Below are positions 35,624-43,352 of a stretch of DNA of 64,000 nt, piece by piece. Positions within the stretch are counted from its first letter, which is position 1. Every line of letters starts with the position of its first letter. The position numbers were made by a program, and so were the translations under genes. Source of the stretch: Crocinitomicaceae bacterium. Lineage in GTDB: Bacteria; Bacteroidota; Bacteroidia; Flavobacteriales_D; Crocinitomicaceae. Where the stretch lies: NCBI GenBank assembly GCA_028689775.1, contig JAQVCM010000010.1, positions 62,001-126,000 of the forward strand, given 5' to 3'. Under the pieces are notes generated by a model. The model was given only the letters and a program-made list of their open reading frames with translations, was not told the DNA's origin and ran no database searches.

Positions 35624-35642
35624 GCGAATCATTTTGTGAATT

Positions 35643-35650
35643 CAAAAGTA
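35643..35650 (-). promoter_or_regulatory. -7 promoter element (TACTTTTG) of the GNAT gene
   Basis: On the minus strand this reads TACTTTTG, an exact TAnnTTTG match, 19 nt before the ATG at 35623. No -33 TTG is found at 19-21 nt. Confidence 0.4.
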
Positions 35651-35747
35651 ATAAAATGAATTCATCTTGCTTTCAGCAGATTCATTTTGAAAAATATTTA
35701 AGAGTTCAATTTTAACAAAATCGACTTAAAATCGTAAACTTGCAACC

Positions 35748-36878
35748 ATGAAACCCCAGTTGACGAGTTCTAATTTTCATTTCCCACACCTCACAGGAAT
35801 GCGCTTTCTTGCGGCGATGGCTGTTTTGTTATTTCATAGTTTTGGACTTGGACGTGAAATATGGGGAGATTTTAGTCAACAAATGAGTTTTAAAATGCTT
35901 GCTAAACTGTTCAATAAAGGACATTTGGGAGTTTCTTTCTTCTTCGTTTTAAGCGGTTTTTTATTGACATCCATTCTACTTCGCGAACTGAATCTCAAAG
36001 GCAAAGTAGACATCAAAGCGTTTGTTTTACGAAGAATTTTACGCATTTGGCCACTTTATTTTCTCGTTGTTTTATTCGGTTTTTTCATCTTTCCGCATTT
36101 ACCTTACGGCCAAGAAACCGTACACGAATTCTGGCGTTACGCTGTCTTTTTGAGCAACATCGATGAAATCATTCACGGAATGAACGATTCGCTTACCTTC
36201 TTAACTGCCACGTGGTCGATTAGTATTGAGGAGCAGTTTTATTTGGGTTGGGCGATTATTCTTGCAATCTTTCCATTCCGAAAGAAGAAGCATTTCCTCT
36301 TTTTTTTCCTGCTGACAATCTTTGCTACACTAATTTTCAGAAGTTTAAATTATGGCGACGATCGCACGATGTATTTCCACACTTTTTCGGTTATTTCTGA
36401 TTTCGCAATCGGCGGTTTATTGGCGCTAATTTACACCAATGAAAAATTCAAATGCAAATTAAGCGAATTGCCTAAATGGAAAATAATCGGACTTTATGTG
36501 CTCGGTTTTGCAATATTCTACCTCGAATACCAGCTTTTCCAAGGCGTTGCCTCCATCTTTCAACGCATCGTCATCGCAACTTTCTTCGCGTTCTTCATAG
36601 CAGAACAATTGCTATCCAAAAACTCCTTCTTCAAAGTCGATTCCATACCTGTTTTAGCACGTCTAGGCGAATGGACGTATGGTTTATACCTTTTCCACTG
36701 CATTTGGATTTACTACCTGCAGGCCATCTTCATCGCCAATAACTGGACTTCAGGAATCCACCACTTTGCGGTTTATTTACTCTTGGTAATTGTGCTGAGT
36801 GTGAGTTCGAGTTACCTCAGTTATCGCTATTTCGAAAGTCCATTTTTAAAGTTGAAATCGCGGTTTAGGAGGTTTTAG
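35748..36878 (+). CDS. acyltransferase 3 family membrane protein (OafA/YrhL-like)
   Basis: A 376-aa inner-membrane protein with about ten hydrophobic helices. The start HLTGMRFLAAMAVLLFHSFG has the R-F-L-A-A...H box of acyltransferase 3 enzymes. HLGVSFFFVLSGFLLTSILL and LRRILRIWPLYFLVVLFGFF follow, with the R-R-x-x-R-I-x-P motif, and the catalytic-region WSISIEEQFYLGW. The family transfers acyl groups to surface sugars or other extracytoplasmic acceptors. No glycan-synthesis genes flank it, so the acceptor is unknown. Length is normal for the minimal family. Confidence 0.88.
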   Translation: MKPQLTSSNFHFPHLTGMRFLAAMAVLLFHSFGLGREIWGDFSQQMSFKMLAKLFNKGHLGVSFFFVLSGFLLTSILLRELNLKGKVDIKAFVLRRILRIWPLYFLVVLFGFFIFPHLPYGQETVHEFWRYAVFLSNIDEIIHGMNDSLTFLTATWSISIEEQFYLGWAIILAIFPFRKKKHFLFFFLLTIFATLIFRSLNYGDDRTMYFHTFSVISDFAIGGLLALIYTNEKFKCKLSELPKWKIIGLYVLGFAIFYLEYQLFQGVASIFQRIVIATFFAFFIAEQLLSKNSFFKVDSIPVLARLGEWTYGLYLFHCIWIYYLQAIFIANNWTSGIHHFAVYLLLVIVLSVSSSYLSYRYFESPFLKLKSRFRRF

Positions 36879-36881
36879 GTT

Positions 36882-37180
36882 TTAGAATTCCCCAGATGTT
36901 TTCCCAATCAATTGAATCAAACGACCTTCCGTACCGGATTTACCTTTGAGAATCGCTGTGTAATCTTTGAAGAACCAGCTACAGATCATCCGTAATGGGA
37001 TGTTCTTTCTCCATGATTTGGATTCCCGTTATTTCACTTTTTGAATTTATGTCTTTTCGTGATCATGTTCTCGTCGCAGTAAATTCAAAGACTTTACCAA
37101 ATTGTTTTGTTTTCCAATCACAAGGTGTTCATTTTCGATCTACTCATGAATTCAATCTTACTTTGTGTAAATATCCTTTA
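36882..37180 (-). pseudogene. decayed gene, C-terminal coding remnant
   Basis: On the minus strand a 48-codon open stretch (37028-36885) ends at a stop at 36884-36882. It reads like a real protein tail: SWRKNIPLRMICSWFFKDY then TAILKGKSGTEGRLIQLIGK. A stop lies immediately upstream in that frame. Other frames further upstream look coding-like (for example LVIGKQNNLVKSLN near 37110), which suggests frameshifts in an old gene of perhaps 100 codons. I do not recognise the parent family. Confidence 0.45.
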
Positions 37181-37182
37181 TG

Positions 37183-37536
37183 TTAGTACTCTTCTCTTTC
37201 AATCATTTTATTTTCCAAATCAATCACCATCGAGCTAAAGTAAAAATCAAACCATTCGGTGAAAAGTTTCCAAGTGAGCTTTTGAGGCCAGTCCGTTTCA
37301 TTGATACATATTCCAAACAATTGATCTTCAAAAATAAAACGCCAATATTTTTGAAGTACTTTTTTTGGGTCATCGTAGAAATGGTCTTCATTCAGTAAAT
37401 AGCTGTTGTGTTCTTGCGCCGTTGCTGCACTCGCCAAAAAATCTGGTTCAGGAAAAACTGCATTTTCCCAATCGTAAAACGGTTGCTTTGGAATAATGAT
37501 TACCAAGCCTCTGTTGATGGTGTGTGGTTCTATCAT
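37183..37536 (-). CDS. small conserved hypothetical protein
   Basis: A 117-aa acidic, cytoplasmic-looking protein without signal peptide or membrane helix. It begins MIEPHTINRGLVIIIPKQPF and contains YDWENAVFPEPDF and many aromatic residues (YWRFIFEDQLFGI, WKLFTEWFDFYF). The I-N-R-x-L-V...P-K-x-P-F-x-D-W opening is a pattern I associate with a widespread uncharacterised Bacteroidota/proteobacterial family, but I cannot name a domain. It stands alone between the decayed gene and the metallophosphoesterase. Confidence 0.65.
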   Translation of the reverse strand: MIEPHTINRGLVIIIPKQPFYDWENAVFPEPDFLASAATAQEHNSYLLNEDHFYDDPKKVLQKYWRFIFEDQLFGICINETDWPQKLTWKLFTEWFDFYFSSMVIDLENKMIEREEY

Positions 37537-37645
37537 AGTTTTATAGTTGTTGTTTTTTTATCTTTTCTTATTATATAGTTGACTTGATCCACTTGATATT
37601 GCAATTACAAATCTTTTAAGTTTGTGATTGAAGTGATGATCTTAT

Positions 37646-38401
37646 TTAGTTGATAGTCAAATTATTTTTAAAGTTTAAATGCTCTCTCATTTCGACATAT
37701 CCAAGTTGATTGGTCAACAATGTAGTCTCATTTATTTTAAATTCTGGTGTGTTTTGGTGATGATGACCATAAATCCAGAAAGTAGGCTGATGAAGTTCAA
37801 TAAAATCAGTTAATTCTACGGCAAAAGCGTCGTTTAGAACACTTCCTTTATATTGTTGGGGATAATATTGAAGCGTTGGAACGTGATGCGTAACAACCAC
37901 ACTTTTCCCTAGTTTATTTTCAAGTAAGCTTTTACTCAAAAACTGGAAGCTATCTTCGTGTAATTCATTAAAACGATCTACTGTAAAACGGAATGCACCA
38001 TTTTTTATCACTTGAAAATCATTCACTCCACGTTCTATTTGCCATTGGTGCGCAGGATTAATCTTTGACCACATTGTTGAGAAAATCAATAACGAATCAG
38101 CAAGTTCAACACATGTATTATTCAGTAAATGGACGTTAGATTTCACTTTCTCGTGAAAAGTTCCGCTTTTCTGAGCGATGTCAAATCCGTAATATTCGTG
38201 ATTTCCAGGAATCCAATACGTTTCTTTAAAGTTGTCAGCACAGAAACTAAAAAAATCTTCGTGCTTATTCATCAATGAAAACGGCACAATATCGCCAGCA
38301 AGAATAAGAACATCACCTGAAGGAATGATTGGGTTTTCTTTCAAGAACCCTTTATTCGCTTGAAATTCGAGGTGAAGATCGGAACAGTATTGGATGGTCA
38401 T
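37646..38401 (-). CDS. calcineurin-like metallophosphoesterase
   Basis: A 251-aa cytoplasmic phosphoesterase. All metal motifs are present in order: D-x-H in YCSDLHLEF (about residues 5-13), G-D in LILAGDIVPFS, G-N-H-E in WIPGNHEYYGFD, the single His in VVTHHVPTLQYYP and G-H-x-H in WIYGHHHQNTPEF. The two-metal site is therefore intact. Members hydrolyse phosphomono- or diesters; the substrate here is unknown. It is monocistronic with a candidate -7 element 30 nt upstream. Confidence 0.9.
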   Translation of the reverse strand: MTIQYCSDLHLEFQANKGFLKENPIIPSGDVLILAGDIVPFSLMNKHEDFFSFCADNFKETYWIPGNHEYYGFDIAQKSGTFHEKVKSNVHLLNNTCVELADSLLIFSTMWSKINPAHQWQIERGVNDFQVIKNGAFRFTVDRFNELHEDSFQFLSKSLLENKLGKSVVVTHHVPTLQYYPQQYKGSVLNDAFAVELTDFIELHQPTFWIYGHHHQNTPEFKINETTLLTNQLGYVEMREHLNFKNNLTIN

Positions 38402-38431
38402 TGTGAGGAATTAAAAAAAACAATTTGTTAT

Positions 38432-38439
38432 CAAATATA
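38432..38439 (-). promoter_or_regulatory. -7 promoter element (TATATTTG) of the metallophosphoesterase
   Basis: Reads TATATTTG on the minus strand, 30 nt before the ATG at 38401. No -33 partner at the right distance. Confidence 0.35.
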
Positions 38440-38534
38440 ATTAGAAAACTTAAGCTGTATAGTTTATTTTTTCTCAAATTCCAAATTGATTTTTTTGAGT
38501 TTTGTTGATTTATAATTTTGCATTTATGACTTGA

Positions 38535-38735
38535 GTCAAGCATACCATATCTACCAATTACCAAACGATCTTGAATTATTTTGAAAATAGAAGTACAAAT
38601 GCTTCTGCAGAATCTTTCAACGCAAAAATAAAAGCGTTCCGAGCGCAGTTTAGAGGAGTTAAAAACAAAGCTTTCTTCTTGTATCGATTAACGAGAATTT
38701 ATGCTTAATCCCCAACATTTGCGCATGATCCCGAA
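38535..38735 (+). pseudogene. IS transposase remnant, last 58 codons (ISAon1/ISL3-like), with element right end
   Basis: From 38535 to the stop at 38706-38708 one frame reads VKHTISTNYQTILNYFENRS, then TNASAESFNAKIKAFRAQFR, then GVKNKAFFLYRLTRIYA. This is the conserved C-terminus of DDE transposases that Bacteroidota carry in ISAon1/ISL3-type elements (hallmark N-R-S-T-N-A-S-A-E-S-F-N-A-K-I-K). A stop sits just upstream at 38532-38534 and the rest of the gene is missing. The stretch after the stop (about 38709-38735, CCCCAACATTTGCGCATGAT) is probably the element's right end. It lies about 110 bp downstream, in tRNA terms, of tRNA-Asp. Confidence 0.75.
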
Positions 38736-38763
38736 AATTTCCATTTTTAAATCTTTTATAAAA

Positions 38764-38803
38764 AGCAAAACCCTCATCAATTACAACATCGATGAGGGTT
38801 TCT
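38764..38803 (-). terminator. terminator after tRNA-Asp
   Basis: AACCCTCATC (38769-38778) and GATGAGGGTT (38791-38800) form a perfect 10-bp stem. On the minus strand it is followed by TTGCTTTTTAT. It lies about 45 nt past the tRNA 3' end. Confidence 0.75.
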
Positions 38804-38846
38804 TAGCTTTCAGCCATAAAGCTATATCTTTAAACGAAGCGTTTTG

Positions 38847-38920
38847 CGGTCTGGACGGGACTCGAACCCGCGACCTCCTGCGTGACAGGCAGGCATTCTA
38901 ACCAACTGAACTACCAAACC
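38847..38920 (-). tRNA. tRNA-Asp: tRNA-Asp (GTC)
   Basis: A 74-nt cloverleaf on the minus strand. The acceptor stem is GGTTTGG/CCAGACC with one G-U pair, and the D-arm region GTTCAGTTGGTTAGAAT follows. The anticodon stem-loop CCTGC-CTGTCAC-GCAGG gives anticodon GTC, and the T-arm is GCGGG-TTCGAGT-CCCGT. The discriminator base is G and CCA is not encoded, as usual in this phylum. A plus-strand reading across it (containing GTRTRDLLRD) is the familiar false ORF from a tRNA complement. Confidence 0.96.
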
Positions 38921-39117
38921 AATATGAGAAAACATCTTTGCAGATGCGCTAACAACAGTTAGCTTTGACTTTTAATATTGTGTAATGCTTATCGTTTAAA
39001 GCGTTGCAAAGGTACGTATATATTTCCTTTCTGCAAGCATTATTTCATTTAATTTTCAAAAAAAGATCGAAATAATTTTAAAGGCTTGATTCATAGACCT
39101 CATTTTTTGAAATATTT
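38921..39117. other. intergenic spacer
   Basis: About 200 bases between tRNA-Asp and the yggS stop. I see no gene, repeat or strong hairpin. Confidence 0.5.
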
Positions 39118-39777
39118 TTATCGATTTCCGAAGATTGTGCTTCCAAGTCGAACCATGGTGCTGCCTTGTGCGATCGCAATTTTGTAATCGCCGCTCATTC
39201 CCATCGAGATTTCTTTGAAATCAGCGTTGGATTCGAAGACGGAGCTTTTTAATAATTGGAAATAGCTGTGTAAATTTTTGAATTCTTTTTCTACTTGCCC
39301 TTCATCGTCTACGAAAGATGCCATTCCCATCACGCCAACGATTTTTATGTTTTTCAATTCAAAAAACGCTGGAGATGACAACATATCTTGTGCTTCTTCG
39401 ATGCTGAAACCAAATTTGGTGTCTTCTGAAGCGATGAAAAATTGAAGCAAGCAATTGATGACACGGTCGTTTTTCAATGCTTGCTTGTTGATTTCTTGCA
39501 GTAACTTCAGACTGTCAACAGCGTGAATCAAATGCACAAATGGGGCGATGTATTTCACCTTGTTGGTTTGTAAATGACCAATTAAATGCCATTCGATATC
39601 TTTCGGCAAAGCTTTGTACTTATCAGCTAGTTCCTGAACCTTATTTTCACCAAAAACTCGCTGACCAGCATCGTAAGCGACCTGAATATCAGCGTTGGGT
39701 TTGGTTTTAGAAACAGCAATTAATTGTACGTTTTCTGGAAGTTCATTTTTTAACTGTTGAATTCGTTCTGCTATCAT
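39118..39777 (-). CDS. YggS family pyridoxal-phosphate homeostasis protein
   Basis: A 219-aa PLP-binding protein of the YggS/PLPBP family, which keeps free PLP and amino/keto-acid pools in balance. The ATG at 39777 is chosen: it overlaps the DUF1015 stop as ATGA and gives the normal family length, while a longer reading from 39828 would run into that gene. The PLP lysine is in IAVSKTKPNADIQVAYDAGQ. Other conserved parts are RVFGENKVQELADKY, IEWHLIGHLQTNKVKYIAPF, IHAVDSLKLLQEI, and the late SMGMSGDYKIAIAQGSTMVR with the phosphate-binding loop. Translationally coupled to DUF1015. Confidence 0.92.
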   Translation of the reverse strand: MIAERIQQLKNELPENVQLIAVSKTKPNADIQVAYDAGQRVFGENKVQELADKYKALPKDIEWHLIGHLQTNKVKYIAPFVHLIHAVDSLKLLQEINKQALKNDRVINCLLQFFIASEDTKFGFSIEEAQDMLSSPAFFELKNIKIVGVMGMASFVDDEGQVEKEFKNLHSYFQLLKSSVFESNADFKEISMGMSGDYKIAIAQGSTMVRLGSTIFGNR

Positions 39778-41009
39778 TCTTTGATGTTGTAAATGGTCAA
39801 TCCACTTCTCAATTTTGGTTCCACCCAAGTGGATTTCGGTGGCATAATCATTTCATTATCTGCAACACGTTTTACTTGCGCCATATTTAATGGAAAAAGA
39901 ACAAATCCTAAATCTGCTTTGCCGCTCTTAATTGGCGCTGAAATGGCTTCTAAGCCTAAATCACCACTGATAAAATCAATGTTTTCGTTGGTTCTTAAGT
40001 CGTGAATTTCTAAAATAGGAGTGAGGATGCGTTGCGTTAAAATTTCAGGATCTAAACCGGAAACAGGATCGGAATAATCGATGATTTCTGGTTTACAAGT
40101 CAGGGTATACCAGTTGTTTTTCAAATTCATCGTGATGTCGTGCTCACGAGTTGGATGTTGCGGTTTATCCAATGGTTTGATTTCAAAATGAGCGCTCAGT
40201 TTTTCTAAAAAATCTTGTTCGCTGCTGTTTAATTTTTTGATCAAACGGTTATATTCTACGATGTTCAATCTTTCTTCATCAATAAAATAAGCCAAAAAGA
40301 AATGGTGGTTATCTGAATTTTTATTCTCTCCACGTTCATCTAAAAGCTCAGCCAATCTAGCAGATGATGCGGAACGATGATGTCCATCAGCAATATACGT
40401 AGCTGGAATACTTTTGAATGTTTCTGTGATGAAAAGTGTATCTTCTTCGTTTAAAATCCACACTTCGTGCTTCACTTTATCCGTCGTAGAAAATTCATAT
40501 TCCGGACGATTGTGTTTAATCGATTGATATTTCGCTTCCAGTTCGGCGTGATGCGGGTAGGCGAGAAGTACTGGTTCTGCGTTGAATCCAACCAAATCCA
40601 AGTAATTCGTAAACATCGCTTCACGAGAAGTTAAAGTTGCTTCGTGTTTTTTTATTTTTTTATCGTTGTATTCTGCAACACTCGCACCGCCAATAATTCC
40701 AAGATATTGATGTCCATCTTTGGTTTGTTGGTATAAGTACAAAGCATCTTTTTCGTCTTGAATTAAAACATCATTGGCACAGAATATGTCAAATTGATTT
40801 TTGATATTTTGAAATCTTTCTTTTGAATTCGCTTTCGTTTTCACAATTTCTCCAAATTCTGGATTGATGATGTGAATAAACGTATATGGATTGGTTTCCA
40901 ATTTCGCTTTTAATACGGATTTTTTGTAGGAAGCCACTGGTCGTGTTGCTACTAAATGCGCTTTGTCTCTCGATGGACGAATTGCTTTAAATGCTTTGAG
41001 TATTGCCAT
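39774..41009 (-). CDS. DUF1015 family protein
   Basis: A 411-aa cytoplasmic protein of the DUF1015 family. The N-terminus MAILKAFKAIRPSRDKAHLV, then ATRPVASYKK, and the later YIADGHHRSASSARLAE with its G-H-H-R are family hallmarks. In many Bacteroidota and other bacteria DUF1015 genes sit beside serA and serC, as here, which hints at a role tied to serine metabolism; biochemical function is not known to me. It is separated from serA by 131 nt that contain a terminator. The downstream yggS gene overlaps its stop by four bases. Confidence 0.88.
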   Translation of the reverse strand: MAILKAFKAIRPSRDKAHLVATRPVASYKKSVLKAKLETNPYTFIHIINPEFGEIVKTKANSKERFQNIKNQFDIFCANDVLIQDEKDALYLYQQTKDGHQYLGIIGGASVAEYNDKKIKKHEATLTSREAMFTNYLDLVGFNAEPVLLAYPHHAELEAKYQSIKHNRPEYEFSTTDKVKHEVWILNEEDTLFITETFKSIPATYIADGHHRSASSARLAELLDERGENKNSDNHHFFLAYFIDEERLNIVEYNRLIKKLNSSEQDFLEKLSAHFEIKPLDKPQHPTREHDITMNLKNNWYTLTCKPEIIDYSDPVSGLDPEILTQRILTPILEIHDLRTNENIDFISGDLGLEAISAPIKSGKADLGFVLFPLNMAQVKRVADNEMIMPPKSTWVEPKLRSGLTIYNIKE

Positions 41010-41087
41010 AATTTTTGTTAATCAAGCGAATTTAACCATAATCTTTGTTATTTTATAGAAGAACCAAAAAGCTTTTAGTTGTTTACT

Positions 41088-41119
41088 AAAAAAAGCCACC
41101 CGACTTGGTCAGATGGCTT
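41088..41119 (-). terminator. terminator after serCA
   Basis: On the minus strand AAGCCATC pairs with GGTGGCTT (one G-U), loop TGACCAAGTC-like, then seven T. It sits 22 nt past the serA stop and separates serCA from DUF1015-yggS. Confidence 0.75.
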
Positions 41120-41140
41120 CGATATCTATTTAAAATGAAC

Positions 41141-42103
41141 TTAATTGAATTTTCCGAATTGGGTAATGATCAAATTTGCCAATTCTAATCCAATTCTATC
41201 CTGTGCCTCTAATGTTGCTGCTCCAATGTGCGGAGTACAAGCAATGTTTGCGTGACATAAAATTTCTTTTCTTGGATTTGGTTCGTTGTCATAAACGTCA
41301 ATTGCTGCCGCTGCGACGATACCAGAATCAAGAGCAGTTAATAAATCTGCTTCGTCGATCACTCCACCTCGAGCAGCATTCACAATGCGAACTCCTTTTT
41401 TCATCAATGCAAATTCAGTTGCTGTAATTACCGCTCTTCCATCTGCTTGCTTAGGTAAATGGATCGAAATATAATCACAAGCAGGAAGCAAAGCATTCAA
41501 GTCTTTTTCAACTTTCATCGGAACTTTTATTTTTCCAACACCTTGAATTTCTGCTAATTCGATTTCGCAATCTGGCACATAAATATCCAAAGCTCTTACT
41601 TTCATTCCGATTGCCAAAGCATACGAAGCCAAAGATTGACCAATGCGACCAAAACCAATAATTCCCAATGTTTTTCCACGAAGTTCAACTCCTTTCGCAT
41701 ATTTCTTTTTCATGCTGTTGAAATCTCCACACTCCATGTTCTTAAAAGAATCTGGAAGGAATCTAGAAATTGCAAACATGTTTCCAAGAACCAATTCAGC
41801 TACAGATTGAGAAGAAGATGCAGGTGTGTTGATTACGGTCAACCCTTTTTCACGGGCGTAATCTACGTCGATGTTGTCCATTCCTACACCGCCTCTTCCG
41901 ATTAATTTTAATCCTGGACAGGCGTCGATTACTTCTTTTCGAACAGTTGTTGCGCTGCGAACCAATACGATTTCGTAATTTTCTTTATTTACAGCTTCAA
42001 TCAAATCAACTTGTTCTACTTTATCGGTGATAACCGTATAACCAGCATTTTCTAAAGCTACTTTTCCTTCGGATGAGATTCCGTCGTTTGCTAATATTTT
42101 CAT
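41141..42103 (-). CDS. serA: D-3-phosphoglycerate dehydrogenase
   Basis: A 320-aa NAD-dependent D-2-hydroxyacid dehydrogenase catalysing the first step of serine synthesis (3-phosphoglycerate to 3-phosphohydroxypyruvate). The substrate loop has VLVRSATTVRKEVIDACPGL and KLIGRGGVGMDNIDVDYARE. The NAD site is LRGKTLGIIGFGRIGQSLAS. The catalytic Arg lies in RIVNAARGGVIDEADLLTAL, the Glu near VAAAAIDVYDNEP and the His in ACTPHIGAATLEAQDR. It is the short form without an ACT regulatory domain, so allosteric serine inhibition is not expected. The role is supported by serC starting the operon one base upstream. Confidence 0.93.
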   Translation of the reverse strand: MKILANDGISSEGKVALENAGYTVITDKVEQVDLIEAVNKENYEIVLVRSATTVRKEVIDACPGLKLIGRGGVGMDNIDVDYAREKGLTVINTPASSSQSVAELVLGNMFAISRFLPDSFKNMECGDFNSMKKKYAKGVELRGKTLGIIGFGRIGQSLASYALAIGMKVRALDIYVPDCEIELAEIQGVGKIKVPMKVEKDLNALLPACDYISIHLPKQADGRAVITATEFALMKKGVRIVNAARGGVIDEADLLTALDSGIVAAAAIDVYDNEPNPRKEILCHANIACTPHIGAATLEAQDRIGLELANLIITQFGKFN

Positions 42104-42104
42104 T

Positions 42105-43172
42105 TTATGCGTTTTTTTGTGCGAAATCTTTCATTACATCTACCAATACTTGAACGCTAGACAATGGAAGTGCATTGTACATGGATGCGCGGTATCCGCC
42201 TACAGAACGATGTCCTGGCAATCCTACGATGTCTGCTGCTTTCCATGCTTTGTCAAATTCAGCTTCAAGCGCTTCGTTCTTCAACTTGAATGAAACGTTC
42301 ATCAAGGAGCGATCTTCTACGGCAACATTTCCTTCAAACAAAGGATTGCTGTCGATTTCACGGTATAGAAGATTTGCTTTTGCGATATTTTCTTGTTCTT
42401 TTGCTTTCACACCGCCATTTTTCAATAAATCACGAAGATTCAACATCGCAACGTACACTGAAAATACAGGTGGTGTGTTGTACATGGATTCTTTTTCAGC
42501 ATGTAATTTCAAATCTAAATAAGAAGGCAAGAATGGAGAAGTTGATTTTCCAAGTGCACTGTCTTTAACGATGTAAAGTGTTGCACCTGCTGGACCAAGG
42601 TTTTTTTGAGCACCAGCATAAATTAAATCGTAATCTGCTACGTTGATTTCTTTTGAGAATATATCGGATGACATGTCGCAAACAAGCGGCAAATCTGTTT
42701 TTGGGAAATCATGAAATTGAGTTCCGTAAATGGTATTGTTGGATGTGAAATGGATGTAATCCAAATCAGCAGGTATTTCTATGTTCTTCGGAATGTAGGT
42801 AAATTGTTTGTCTTCAGAAGAACCCAAATTTACCACATCTATTCCAACTTTTTTAGCTTCTTTAATTGCTCCTGATGCCCAAGTTCCAGTGTTGATGTAT
42901 CCGGCACGTTTATGATCACGCATCATGTTCAAAGCTGCGATTGTAAATCCTAATGTTGCACCTCCTTGCAAGAAGATGACAGAATATCCTTCTGGTACAT
43001 TCAATGCTTTTTTCACTAATTCAATTGCTTCAGACATCACAGCAACATAATCTTTATGCCTGTGAGAAACCTCTAAAATCGATAATCCGTTAAAATCAAG
43101 AACTGCTGCTGCAGCTTCTTTAAAAACATTTTGAGGCAATATACATGGCCCCGCTCCGAAATTGTGTTTCAT
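42105..43172 (-). CDS. serC: phosphoserine aminotransferase
   Basis: A 355-aa PLP enzyme that transaminates 3-phosphohydroxypyruvate to phosphoserine. The N-terminus KHNFGAGPCILPQNVFKEAA is typical. GLSILEVSHRHKDYVAVMSE and VIFLQGGATLGFTIAALNMM follow. The PLP lysine lies in DLIYAGAQKNLGPAGATLYI. The C-terminus has MNVSFKLKNEALEAEF and IVGLPGHRSVGGYRASMYNA, where R/H residues bind the phosphate. serA begins 1 nt after its stop, so the two are one operon. A serB-type phosphatase is not in the window. Confidence 0.95.
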   Translation of the reverse strand: MKHNFGAGPCILPQNVFKEAAAAVLDFNGLSILEVSHRHKDYVAVMSEAIELVKKALNVPEGYSVIFLQGGATLGFTIAALNMMRDHKRAGYINTGTWASGAIKEAKKVGIDVVNLGSSEDKQFTYIPKNIEIPADLDYIHFTSNNTIYGTQFHDFPKTDLPLVCDMSSDIFSKEINVADYDLIYAGAQKNLGPAGATLYIVKDSALGKSTSPFLPSYLDLKLHAEKESMYNTPPVFSVYVAMLNLRDLLKNGGVKAKEQENIAKANLLYREIDSNPLFEGNVAVEDRSLMNVSFKLKNEALEAEFDKAWKAADIVGLPGHRSVGGYRASMYNALPLSSVQVLVDVMKDFAQKNA

Positions 43173-43303
43173 CTTTTTTGTTTTTTTATAAATGTGGTAC
43201 TATTTACCCAATATTTGAATGATACAAAAGTGGCTTTTATTTCTGTTCTTCGCAACTTTTTGAGTAATTAATCCCATTTGGATTCTCAGATTTTTTTGAA
43301 TAA

Positions 43304-43334
43304 AAAAAGGGCTGGTAATTATACCAGCCCTTCC
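43304..43334 (-). terminator. terminator after the M43 protease gene
   Basis: AAGGGCTGGTA (43308-43318) pairs with TACCAGCCCTT (43322-43332). On the minus strand seven T follow. It lies 20 nt beyond the protease stop. Confidence 0.85.
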
Positions 43335-43352
43335 ATATCGTTTATTCGATGC

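Noticed and set aside
36995..37186. 63-codon plus-strand ORF after the acyltransferase gene
   Set aside because: It is opposite the decayed minus-strand gene, and the minus strand has the more protein-like translation.
38352..38564. 70-codon minus-strand ORF overlapping the metallophosphoesterase start
   Set aside because: It overlaps the real gene in another frame, spans its -7 element and reaches into the IS remnant.
38701..38901. 66-codon plus-strand ORF
   Set aside because: Its C-terminal part is the complement of tRNA-Asp (the common GTRTRDLLRD artefact) and its middle is the terminator hairpin.
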